Assembly: GCF_009827635.1 (NCBI RefSeq)
Contig: NZ_WTYW01000003.1
Span: 295,171-359,170 of the forward strand
Direction of reading: 5' to 3'
DNA: 64,000 bases
DNA from: Parapontixanthobacter aurantiacus
Lineage (GTDB): Bacteria; Pseudomonadota; Alphaproteobacteria; Sphingomonadales; Sphingomonadaceae
Shown: positions 13,969-21,659 of the stretch, piece by piece
Position numbering within the stretch: the stretch's first letter is position 1
How the letters are laid out: each line of letters starts with the position of its first letter
Notes under the pieces: generated by a model
What the model was told of the DNA's origin: nothing
The model's input: only the letters and a program-made list of their open reading frames with translations
The model's database searches: none
Program-made: the position numbers and the translations under genes

Positions 13969-14741
13969 GCGATCTTGCAAAACTGAGCGACGGCGCACTG
14001 GCCGCCGAACTGGCGCAGCGCGCGGGCGAATTGCTGCTCGAACTGCGCGAGCGGTCGAGCCTGTCGGGCAAGGACCTCGGCAATGAAGGCGATGCTGCCG
14101 CAAACCGCCTGCTGATGCCCCTGATCAGGGAAGCGCGCCCCGGCGACGGCTATCTGTCCGAGGAGAGCAAGGACACGAAGGAGCGCCTCGAATATGAGCG
14201 TGTATGGATCATCGATCCGGTCGATGGCACGCGCGAATTCGGAGAGCGCCGCAGCGACTGGGCCGTGCATGTCGGCCTGGCGGTTGGCGGCGAAGCGGTA
14301 ACGGGCGCGGTCGGCCTGCCGGGATTGGCCGGGGGAACCGTGCTTCGCAGCGACGAGCCGCGCGATCTGCCGCCTGCACCCGATACGCCGCGCATGGTGG
14401 TCAGCCGGACCCGCCCCGCAAAGGAAGCGCTGGCAGTGGCGGAAAGTATCGGCGCCGATCTCCTGCCGATGGGCTCGGCGGGCGCCAAGGCGATGGCGGT
14501 GGTGAGAGGCGAAGCGGAAATCTATCTACACTCGGGCGGTCAGTACGAATGGGACAGTTGTGCGCCGATCGCGGTGGCCACCGCGCATGGCCTCCATTGC
14601 AGCCGCCTCGACGGATCGCCGATGCGCTACAACCGGGAAGACGTTTACCTGCCCGACCTGCTCATCTGCCGTCAGGAACTGGCAGCGCCGATCCTGGAAA
14701 TGCTTGCTGGGCTGCGCGAAGAGGCGGCGAGCGAAAGCTAG
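13965..14741 (+). CDS. cysQ: 3'(2'),5'-bisphosphate nucleotidase
   Basis: 258 residues of the inositol-monophosphatase superfamily. CysQ removes the 3'-phosphate of PAP left after PAPS use, preventing its build-up. Metal-binding motifs are GYLSEESKD (about 64-72), [12 protein letters not shown] (about 81-92) and [10 protein letters not shown] (about 194-203). The position directly after cysNC, overlapping by four bases, supports CysQ over a general inositol phosphatase. It converges tail-to-tail with an OmpA lipoprotein gene with only one base between. Confidence 0.93.
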   Translation: MSDLAKLSDGALAAELAQRAGELLLELRERSSLSGKDLGNEGDAAANRLLMPLIREARPGDGYLSEESKDTKERLEYERVWIIDPVDGTREFGERRSDWAVHVGLAVGGEAVTGAVGLPGLAGGTVLRSDEPRDLPPAPDTPRMVVSRTRPAKEALAVAESIGADLLPMGSAGAKAMAVVRGEAEIYLHSGGQYEWDSCAPIAVATAHGLHCSRLDGSPMRYNREDVYLPDLLICRQELAAPILEMLAGLREEAASES

Positions 14742-14742
14742 G

Positions 14743-15393
14743 CTAGAGCGCCTGATCCTGCATCAGCGCGGGCGCGTCGCCCACTTGCGGCTCGTCCTGG
14801 CGGACCCGCGCACCTTCCGGGACTTCGAACGTCACTTCGACCCGGCGGTTGGCCGCCCGCCCTTCCTCGTTCGGCGTTCCGTCGGGCAACGCATTGGGTT
14901 CGACGGGGTTCTGCTCGCCCATCGCGATGATGGTGATGCGCTCCGCATCGACGCCGCTGTCGATGAGCCACTCGCCAACGCGCTCTGCCCGGCGCTGACT
15001 TGCGCGCAGATTGGCCGCGTCGCGACCGGCGCTGTCCGTGTGCCCGCGCAGGACGATCGTGCCGCCACTTTCGAACTGTTCCGAGTCGAGCGCCTGGCGA
15101 AGCTCGGTCAGCGCCTCTTCCGACATCGCGGCATCGGCATCGCCGAACGGAACGGTGACCGTCAGCGGCTCCAGCAATTCGGGTTCGAGTTCGGGCTGCT
15201 GCAGGTCGTCACGAAAGATGGACTTGCGCGGCTGATCCTCCGGCACCGGCTCTTCCTCGATCTGCTCCTCGCCGCCGATCAGCGGTCCGTCCCGTTCCCG
15301 GTCGCGATTGCACGCGGACAGCGACAGGGAAAATGCGGTGGTCAGAATCAGGGCAGTGGCGGCGCGGGAGCGCATGGAAAACCTCTTCGTCAT
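14743..15393 (-). CDS. OmpA-family outer-membrane lipoprotein
   Basis: 216 residues. A signal peptide ends in the lipobox LSLSAC (Cys about residue 28), followed by an acidic linker and a C-terminal OmpA/Pal-like domain at about 85-200 with GHTDSAGRDAANLRASQRR, the peptidoglycan-binding motif. It probably anchors the outer membrane to the wall. Its start overlaps the end of the upstream antiporter gene by four bases (ATGA), so it is translated from the same message. Confidence 0.9.
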   Translation of the reverse strand: MTKRFSMRSRAATALILTTAFSLSLSACNRDRERDGPLIGGEEQIEEEPVPEDQPRKSIFRDDLQQPELEPELLEPLTVTVPFGDADAAMSEEALTELRQALDSEQFESGGTIVLRGHTDSAGRDAANLRASQRRAERVGEWLIDSGVDAERITIIAMGEQNPVEPNALPDGTPNEEGRAANRRVEVTFEVPEGARVRQDEPQVGDAPALMQDQAL

Positions 15394-17249
15394 TGAGCCG
15401 GCTGGGGATTGCCGCCGCTCTTGCTTTCGCGCTTGGCGGCCTTCTCTTCCGGGGTCTTGGTATGGGGCGGGGAGAAGCTGACGATGGTGTCGCCCGCTCT
15501 CGGCTCCGGCCGCGCGGCATGGGTGAAGAAGCGCATCCGCCCCTCTTCGCGCAGCAGCAACAGGTAATGCGTATCGGGCGGCAGCTTTTCGAGCGCGTTC
15601 TCGAAGGTGAACTCCTCCGACAGCTTCGTCTTGCGCAGCACCCAGCCCTGTTTCGACAGATCGGTCACTTCCGCGACGCCGAAGCCACTTTCGAAAAGCG
15701 CCCTTCCCCGGATCGACAGCGGGATTGCATGACGGTTCTCGTCATCCCCGGCATCGCCCAGCTGATAAACCGAATCGCGCCCGATCTCGTAGGCGAATTC
15801 GTTGCAGACGAGTGCGTTGTAGGCCTCGTTGTCGGTCGCCGCGACCAGCACGTGATAGGGCGAGAGGTCGAGATTGTGCTCCGTCGCCTCGTTCAGGATT
15901 TCGCCGTGATAGAAGGGCAAACCCTTGCGCCTCGCGGCGGCAAGGCGTTGCCAGCTGGCATCGACGATCATCACGGGCGTTTTCAGCGCCTGCATCTTTT
16001 CCGCGAGGTCGATGGAGAACGGCGTGCTGCCCACGATCAGGAGGCCGGGCCGCGTATTGCCCTTCACCTTGAGCAGGCGTGCGACGAGATCGATGGAAAA
16101 GCCATGCGCCACGATCGTCACGACGACCACGGCAAAGCTCAATCCGATCAGCACGTTGCCGCCCTCATAGCCGAGTTCAGTGAGGCGGATCGCGAACAGA
16201 CCGGAAATGGCGACGAGGACGATACCGCGCGGCGCGATCCAGGCGAGCAGCAACCGCTCGTTCCACGGAACGCTGCTGCCGAGAAGGCTGATGAGGACCG
16301 TCGCCGGGCGCACAATGAACAGCAGCGCCAGCAGGAACGCGGCGAAGCGCCAGTTGAAGAACGCCATGTCGGAATAATTGAGCGAGGCAGACAGCAGGAT
16401 GAAGATGCCCGAGACGAGCAGCACAGCGATGTTCTGCTTGAACGGGTGGATGCTCCTGAGGCTGGAGACGTTCATGTTCGCAAGCGCGACGCCCATCACC
16501 GTCACCGCGACCAATCCGGCTTCGTGTTCGATGAGGTTCGACAGTACGAACACGCCGATTACCACGACCAGCAGGACGGGTACCTTGAGATATTCGGGAA
16601 TGAGGCCGCGCGGGAACGCCCAGGCAATGACGACCGCCGCGGCGTAGCCGATGAGGCCGGCGATGACGGCAGCGATGATCAGCGGCGGAACGACGGCGAA
16701 CAGGGTGGCATCGGGCACTTCACCGAGCTTGCGGAAATACTCGTAAGCGATGACTGCGCACAGCGCACCGGTCGGATCGTTGACGATCGCTTCCCATTTC
16801 AGGATCGAAGCGGGGCGCGACTGAATCGAGGACTGGCGCAGCAAGGGGATGACGACGGTCGGCCCGGTCACGATAAGGATGCCGCCGAACAGCACGGCGA
16901 CCGGCCAGCTCAGCCCGGCAATGTAGTTCCCGGCGAGCGAGCCGAACAGCCAGCCCAGCGCCACGCCGATCGTCGCCAGCCGCCACACGCCGTCGCCGGC
17001 ATGGCGTAATTCGCGGAAATCGAGGCTCAATCCGCCCTCGAACAGGATAAGCGCGACGCCGATGGCGACCATCGGCTCCATCATCGGGCCGAAAGTCAGT
17101 TCGGGGTCGAAGATGCCGAGGACGGGTCCGGCGAGGAAACCGGCGGCAAGCATCAGGACGATGGCCGGCCATCCCGTCCGCCATGCGAGCCATTGCGCGC
17201 CGATGCCGAGGACGCCGACCAGCGCAATAACGAGTGCCTGTGCTTCCAT
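15390..17249 (-). CDS. Na+/H+ antiporter (CPA1 type) with TrkA-like C-terminus
   Basis: 619 residues. About twelve hydrophobic segments fill residues 1-390, including FEGGLSLDF and the ion-binding stretch AIVNDPTGALCAV, as in CPA1 cation/proton exchangers. Residues about 400-520 form a Rossmann-like TrkA-N domain (GLLIVGSTPFSIDLAEKM, later VAATDNEAYNALVCNEFA), followed by a TrkA-C-like tail. Such domains gate transport with nucleotides. It should extrude Na+ or K+ at the inner membrane. The tail is Lys/Ser/Pro-rich. Co-transcribed with the OmpA lipoprotein. Confidence 0.92.
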   Translation of the reverse strand: MEAQALVIALVGVLGIGAQWLAWRTGWPAIVLMLAAGFLAGPVLGIFDPELTFGPMMEPMVAIGVALILFEGGLSLDFRELRHAGDGVWRLATIGVALGWLFGSLAGNYIAGLSWPVAVLFGGILIVTGPTVVIPLLRQSSIQSRPASILKWEAIVNDPTGALCAVIAYEYFRKLGEVPDATLFAVVPPLIIAAVIAGLIGYAAAVVIAWAFPRGLIPEYLKVPVLLVVVIGVFVLSNLIEHEAGLVAVTVMGVALANMNVSSLRSIHPFKQNIAVLLVSGIFILLSASLNYSDMAFFNWRFAAFLLALLFIVRPATVLISLLGSSVPWNERLLLAWIAPRGIVLVAISGLFAIRLTELGYEGGNVLIGLSFAVVVVTIVAHGFSIDLVARLLKVKGNTRPGLLIVGSTPFSIDLAEKMQALKTPVMIVDASWQRLAAARRKGLPFYHGEILNEATEHNLDLSPYHVLVAATDNEAYNALVCNEFAYEIGRDSVYQLGDAGDDENRHAIPLSIRGRALFESGFGVAEVTDLSKQGWVLRKTKLSEEFTFENALEKLPPDTHYLLLLREEGRMRFFTHAARPEPRAGDTIVSFSPPHTKTPEEKAAKRESKSGGNPQPAQ

Positions 17250-17342
17250 TACCGCCTTTTATGTCAGCTTGTGCCCCGGACCGCCACCGCCAATGTCGCG
17301 AGGGGACGTCCGAGTAACAGAATGAGCGATGGCTGACGGGGT

Positions 17343-17369
17343 TCCGGTTTGGCCTGCGATGAAGCCGGA
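17343..17369 (-). terminator. Possible weak terminator hairpin after apt
   Basis: TCCGGTTT pairs with AAGCCGGA across an 11-base loop, just downstream of apt on the minus strand. No U-rich tail follows, so this may be only a structured spacer. Confidence 0.3.
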
Positions 17370-17380
17370 CCGCTTAAGGA

Positions 17381-17917
17381 TCAGTCCCCGGGGAACGACA
17401 TGATCGCGCTGACCGGAACGTCCGCCTCGCGGAGCCGCGCTGCTCCGCCAAGGTCGGGCAGGTCGATAACGAAGGCGGCGCAAACCGGCTCGACTTCCGC
17501 CTGACGCAGCAATTGTGCCGCCGCCAGCGCCGTGCCGCCGGTCGCGATCAGGTCGTCGACGATGGCGACCCGCTCTCCTTCCTCAAAGGCGCCGGGGTCG
17601 AGTTCGAGCCTGTCGGTCCCGTATTCGAGCGCGTAATCCACGCCCAGCGCGTCGATTGGCAGTTTGCCGGGTTTGCGAATGGGAACGAAGGGAAGAGAGA
17701 GGCGCGCTGCGACCGCCGCTCCGAAGATGAAGCCGCGTGCCTCCATTCCGACGATCCGCGCAGCCTTGCTGCCTTCGACGGTATCGGAGAGCATGGCGAC
17801 TGTCGCCGCGAACCCCTCGCCGTGATTGATGAGCGTCGTAATGTCGCGGAACTGTACGCCCCGCGCCGGGAAGTCGGGCACGGTCCGGACCAGCTCTTTC
17901 AGCCGATCCGGTGTCAC
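17381..17917 (-). CDS. apt: Adenine phosphoribosyltransferase
   Basis: 178 residues from the GTG at 17917. A longer in-frame ATG at 17980 would overlap the cytochrome c1 gene, and the GTG has a GGGAG ribosome site, so the shorter form is preferred. It salvages adenine to AMP using PRPP. Family signatures are DFPARGVQFRDIT, GMEARGFIFG and the PRPP-binding loop VAIVDDLIATGGT. It follows petC by 26 bases on the same strand and may be read from the bc1 operon. Confidence 0.95.
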   Translation of the reverse strand: MTPDRLKELVRTVPDFPARGVQFRDITTLINHGEGFAATVAMLSDTVEGSKAARIVGMEARGFIFGAAVAARLSLPFVPIRKPGKLPIDALGVDYALEYGTDRLELDPGAFEEGERVAIVDDLIATGGTALAAAQLLRQAEVEPVCAAFVIDLPDLGGAARLREADVPVSAIMSFPGD

Positions 17918-17943
17918 CGCCGCCGCGCTCCCGCTATCAGCGA

Positions 17944-18813
17944 TCAGTGCTTGCGCTTCGCCGGCTTCACCGCCGCCCAAATCTGCTTTTTCGACAGATA
18001 GGCGAGGATGGTCGCGAACAGGACGAAGCCCAGTACCGGCCAGCCGGTCTGCTTGCGATCGTCCATCGTCGGCTCGGCCGTCCAGCTGAGGAACGCACTG
18101 ACGTCCTTCGACATTTGGGCGATGGTCGCTTCGGTTCCGTCCTCATACGTCACCTGGCCAGTCGTCGTCAGCGGCGGGGCCATGGCGAGGTTGAGGTTCG
18201 GGAAATACGGGTTGAAGTAGAGACCGGTCGGAACCTCGAAATCGGGATAGGCTTCAAGCAGGCGCTCTCCGTCATGCGAGTAGGTGGCCGGATCCTCGTA
18301 GCCCGTCAGCAGCGAATACACATAGGGCGCACCGCCATGCCGCGCCTTCGTCATCAGCGAGAGGTCGGGCGGAATGGCATTGTTGTTCGCTGCCGCCGCG
18401 GCGACATCGTTCGGATAGGGCGAGGGGAAATAGTCGGTCGGCTCGGCCGCGCGCATCACCGTTTCGCCGGTACGCGGATCGATCCCGGGAACTTGCCATT
18501 CTGCAGCCAATGCCTGCACTTCGGCCTCGGTATAGCCGAGGTCCGCAAGGTCGCGGAAGGCGACGTATTTCAGGCTGTGACAGGCCGAGCACACTTCCTT
18601 GTACACAACGTAGCCGCGCTGCAACTGCGCGGTGTCCCATTTGCCGAAGGGACCGTCATGCGGGAACGAGACGTCAAGCGGCTCTGCGTGGAAGTGATGC
18701 TCCGCCGTTTCCTCCGCCTCGGTGGTCAGATTGCTGTAGGTATCAACGCCGAATGAAATGAGGACGGCCAGCGTGAAGACGAGGCCGGTGAGAATTCCGA
18801 TAATACGAACCAT
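17944..18813 (-). CDS. petC: Cytochrome c1 of the bc1 complex
   Basis: 289 residues. An N-terminal hydrophobic segment acts as signal. The covalent heme site is CSACH (about 83-87), a Met ligand is expected in the NLAMAPPL region, and a C-terminal membrane anchor (WPVLGFVLFATILAYL) is followed by a basic tail. It carries electrons from the Rieske protein to soluble cytochrome c on the periplasmic face. Last of three genes ordered Rieske, cytochrome b, cytochrome c1. Here c1 is separate from b, not fused. Confidence 0.97.
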   Translation of the reverse strand: MVRIIGILTGLVFTLAVLISFGVDTYSNLTTEAEETAEHHFHAEPLDVSFPHDGPFGKWDTAQLQRGYVVYKEVCSACHSLKYVAFRDLADLGYTEAEVQALAAEWQVPGIDPRTGETVMRAAEPTDYFPSPYPNDVAAAAANNNAIPPDLSLMTKARHGGAPYVYSLLTGYEDPATYSHDGERLLEAYPDFEVPTGLYFNPYFPNLNLAMAPPLTTTGQVTYEDGTEATIAQMSKDVSAFLSWTAEPTMDDRKQTGWPVLGFVLFATILAYLSKKQIWAAVKPAKRKH

Positions 18814-18837
18814 GTTCTGAGTGCTTTCTCTCTCGTC

Positions 18838-20130
18838 TTAAACCGCAGGCGTCGTATTTTCGCCGAGGACCGGTTTCTTGTCCGATCCAAGGACCGCGTC
18901 GGTGATCGAATACGGCAGCGGCTCCGGCTTCTCGACGGAGGAGATGATCGGCAGGATCACCAGGAAGTGAAGGAAGTAATACGCCGTTGCGATCTGGCTC
19001 AGCGCAATCGTGATCGGGGACAGGTGCGCGCCGCCGCAATAGCCGAGCACGAGGATGCACGGAATGAGGCCGAACCAGAAGAATTTGCGGAACAGCGGAC
19101 GATAATGGCCGCTGCGGACCGGCGACTTGTCGAGCCATGGCAGGAAGAACCATAGCAGGATCGACGCGAACATCGCGAGGACGCCCCACAGTTTAGCCGG
19201 CAGGATGAAGTCGAAGGTGAATGCTCGAAGGATCGCGTAGAACGGCCAGAAATACCATTCCGGAACGATGTTCGCAGGTGTCGCGAGCGGGTTCGCCTCG
19301 ATGTAATTGTCCGCATGGCCGAGGAAGTTCGGCAGGAAGAAGACCATTGCGAAATAGGCGAGCAGGAAGATACCCAGCCCGAAGCCGTCCTTCGCCGTGT
19401 AATAGGGGTGGAACGGGACCGTGTCGCTCTCGCTCTTCACCTCGACGCCGGTCGGATTGGACGATCCGGGAATGTGCAGCGCCCAGATGTGCAGGATGAC
19501 GACGCCCGCCGTCACGAAGGGCAGCAGGAAGTGCAGCGAGAAGAAGCGATTGAGGGCGGCATTGTCGGGGGCGAAACCGCCGAGCAGCCAGACCTGGATG
19601 CTTTCGCCGACCAGCGGGATCGCGCCGAACAGTCCGGTGATGACCTTCGCGCCCCAGAAGCTCATCTGACCCCACGGAAGGACGTAGCCCATAAAGGCGG
19701 TCGCCATCACGAGGAGGAAGATGACCACGCCGAGCAGCCAGATCATCTCGCGCGGCGCCTTGTAGGACGAATAGAACAGGCCGCGGAAGATGTGCAGGTA
19801 GATGACGACGAAGAAGAAGCTGGCGCCGTTCGCATGGGCATAGCGCATCAGCCAGCCCCAGTTGACGTCGCGCATGATGTGTTCGGTGCTGGCGAAGGCG
19901 ACTTCCGCATTCGCGGCGTAATGCATCGCGAGGATGACGCCGGTGACGATCTGAAGGAGGAGCGCGAAACCGGCGAGGACGCCGAAGTTCCACATGTAGT
20001 TGAGGTTGCGCGGAACCGGATAGCCGGCGCCCACCGCGTTGTAGACGAGGCGCGGCAAGGGCAGCTTCTCGTCCACCCACTTGGTGAACCCGTTCTTCGG
20101 TTCGTACTGTCTGGCCCAGGCAAAACTCAT
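18838..20130 (-). CDS. petB: Cytochrome b of the bc1 complex
   Basis: 430 residues with eight or so membrane helices. Heme-ligand histidines are visible in RYAHANGASFFF / YLHIFRG and in VVILHIWALHIPG. The quinol-oxidation-site PEWY motif is present (EWYFWPFYAILRAF). It oxidises ubiquinol at the Qo site and reduces quinone at Qi, pumping protons. It lies between petA and petC, with gaps of about 20-25 bases. Confidence 0.98.
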   Translation of the reverse strand: MSFAWARQYEPKNGFTKWVDEKLPLPRLVYNAVGAGYPVPRNLNYMWNFGVLAGFALLLQIVTGVILAMHYAANAEVAFASTEHIMRDVNWGWLMRYAHANGASFFFVVIYLHIFRGLFYSSYKAPREMIWLLGVVIFLLVMATAFMGYVLPWGQMSFWGAKVITGLFGAIPLVGESIQVWLLGGFAPDNAALNRFFSLHFLLPFVTAGVVILHIWALHIPGSSNPTGVEVKSESDTVPFHPYYTAKDGFGLGIFLLAYFAMVFFLPNFLGHADNYIEANPLATPANIVPEWYFWPFYAILRAFTFDFILPAKLWGVLAMFASILLWFFLPWLDKSPVRSGHYRPLFRKFFWFGLIPCILVLGYCGGAHLSPITIALSQIATAYYFLHFLVILPIISSVEKPEPLPYSITDAVLGSDKKPVLGENTTPAV

Positions 20131-20149
20131 CGTCGTCTCTTTCGTATTC

Positions 20150-20728
20150 TCAGCCTACGCGGATGACCGTGTCGGACGTGAAATTGTATTCCGGCACGAG
20201 AAGATTGGTCGGTGCCGGGCCCTTGCGGATACGGCCTGCGACATCATAGTGCGAACCGTGGCAGGGGCAGAAATAGCCGTTGTAATCACCGCGATTTTCG
20301 CCCTCGGCGACGCCCAGCGGAACACAGCCCAGATGGGTGCAGACGCCCATCGTGACGAGGAGGTCGCGATGCCCCTCCAGCGTGCGATCGTCGAGCGTTT
20401 CGGGATCGCGCAAGGCGCCGATCGGCGTGGAGTTCGCCTCCGCAATTTCCGCGTCGGTCAGGCGGCGGATGAAAAGCGGCTGCTTGCGGAAGACGTCCTT
20501 GATCGCCTGTCCCGGCTCGATCGCGCTGACATCGACGTCGGTCGTGCTCTCGGCGAGTACGTCTTCCGACGGGGCCATCTGCGAAATCAGCGGATACAGA
20601 ACGGCCAGCGCTCCGACGCCGCCAGCGCTGAGCGCGGCGATGTCGATGAAGTCGCGACGGCGCACGCCATCCTTGGCGTCGGTTTCCTGCGTCGTTCCGA
20701 CAGTAGGTTCAGTGCGTAATTCAGCCAT
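20150..20728 (-). CDS. petA: Rieske iron-sulfur protein of the bc1 complex
   Basis: 192 residues from the ATG at 20728, which has an AAGG-type site before it; an earlier ATG at 20761 adds eleven unconserved residues. A twin-arginine anchor (RRRDFIDIAALSAGG) inserts the protein. The [2Fe-2S] ligands are CTHLGC and CPCHGSH (about 120-160). It shuttles electrons from quinol to cytochrome c1. First gene of petABC, with a long inverted repeat upstream that may control the operon. Confidence 0.97.
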   Translation of the reverse strand: MAELRTEPTVGTTQETDAKDGVRRRDFIDIAALSAGGVGALAVLYPLISQMAPSEDVLAESTTDVDVSAIEPGQAIKDVFRKQPLFIRRLTDAEIAEANSTPIGALRDPETLDDRTLEGHRDLLVTMGVCTHLGCVPLGVAEGENRGDYNGYFCPCHGSHYDVAGRIRKGPAPTNLLVPEYNFTSDTVIRVG

Positions 20729-20863
20729 TGCCTTTGCCTTGCCCCGATCCGCTCCCCGCAAGCCACAAGGCCGTGAAGAGGCGCGGTATCGCCAGTTTCG
20801 CTATGAGGCCGCCACACGACGGTACGGCCCGTTTGGGCGCGCTGATAGCCGCAAAGCCGAAGA

Positions 20864-20885
20864 TTGCCAACCGACATTTTGGCAA
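20864..20885. promoter_or_regulatory. Inverted repeat TTGCCAA-N8-TTGGCAA upstream of petABC
   Basis: A perfect 7-base inverted repeat with an 8-base spacer, 136 bases ahead of the petA start in the 208-base gap before the bc1 operon. The symmetry is that of a dimeric repressor or activator site. It does not match FNR. The regulator is unknown. Confidence 0.45.
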
Positions 20886-20915
20886 ACCCGGTACGCTTTT
20901 GTGCAACTGCAAAGC

Positions 20916-20933
20916 CCGCGCAAAAACGCGCGG
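20916..20933 (-). terminator. Hairpin after pgeF
   Basis: CCGCGC and GCGCGG pair around a 6-base loop, four bases past the pgeF stop on the minus strand. The stem is strong but the following tail is only GCTTTGC, so termination may be partial. Confidence 0.4.
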
Positions 20934-20936
20934 CAA

Positions 20937-21659
20937 CTAATCGACGGGCAGGCCGATAATGCTGATCTGTCGCATGTCGTTCGCTTCGCCGGTCTGCGAA
21001 GCGCGGCGATAGGAATAATAGCGGTCTGCTTCCGCAAAAGTGTTCTTGCCGGTCACGTCTACCGCGAAGACGCCCGCCCTTCGCAAGCGCGCGGCGACGT
21101 AATGCGGCAGGTCGAATTGCCAGTGCCCTTCGCGGCTGCGCCGGAAGAATGCCTCGTCGACCTCGTCGAAGCGGGCGCGAAAGTCATCGTCCACCTCGTA
21201 GCTTTCCTGCGCTATGGTCGGGCCGATGGCCGCGGCGATGCTCTCGCGCCGCGCTCCACATTCGATCATTGCCTCGACGCAGCTTTCGAGAACCCCGCCA
21301 TGCGCGCCGCGCCATCCTGCATGAGCGGCACCGATCACTCGCGCTTCGACGTCCGCCAGCAGCACGGGCGCGCAATCGGCGGTCACGATTCCGAGCAGGA
21401 CTTGCGGCGTAGCGGTGACCAACGCATCGGCTTCCGGCGCGGCGTCCGGTGCGAAGGGTTGCTCGACGATCACGGTGCGCGCCGAATGGACCTGCGTCAC
21501 CGTCGCGAGGCGGCCTTTCGGCGAGACCTGCTCGGCGGCAACGACGCGATTCGCCGCCTGCCGGGCATCGAACTCGCCCGCCTCGCCGGAGGGTTTACAC
21601 CACCCGAAGAAGCCGTGCGGAACCGCACTCAAGAGGTCTGAACGCAGCGGTTCAGACAA
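20937..21659 (-). CDS. pgeF: Peptidoglycan editing factor (laccase-domain, YfiH family)
   Basis: 240 residues of the DUF152/YfiH family, formerly called polyphenol oxidase. In E. coli the homologue removes wrong amino acids from peptidoglycan precursors. The metal-site pattern is VHSAR (about 58-62), TADCAPVLL (about 94-102) and AAHAGWRGAHGG (about 112-123). Its start overlaps the pepN stop by eight bases on the same strand, so the two form an operon. Confidence 0.9.
   Translation of the reverse strand: MSEPLRSDLLSAVPHGFFGWCKPSGEAGEFDARQAANRVVAAEQVSPKGRLATVTQVHSARTVIVEQPFAPDAAPEADALVTATPQVLLGIVTADCAPVLLADVEARVIGAAHAGWRGAHGGVLESCVEAMIECGARRESIAAAIGPTIAQESYEVDDDFRARFDEVDEAFFRRSREGHWQFDLPHYVAARLRRAGVFAVDVTGKNTFAEADRYYSYRRASQTGEANDMRQISIIGLPVD

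Noticed and set aside
20728..20940. 70-codon forward frame in the gap before petA
   Set aside because: It opposes the operon leader, has no ribosome site and a random-like basic composition.
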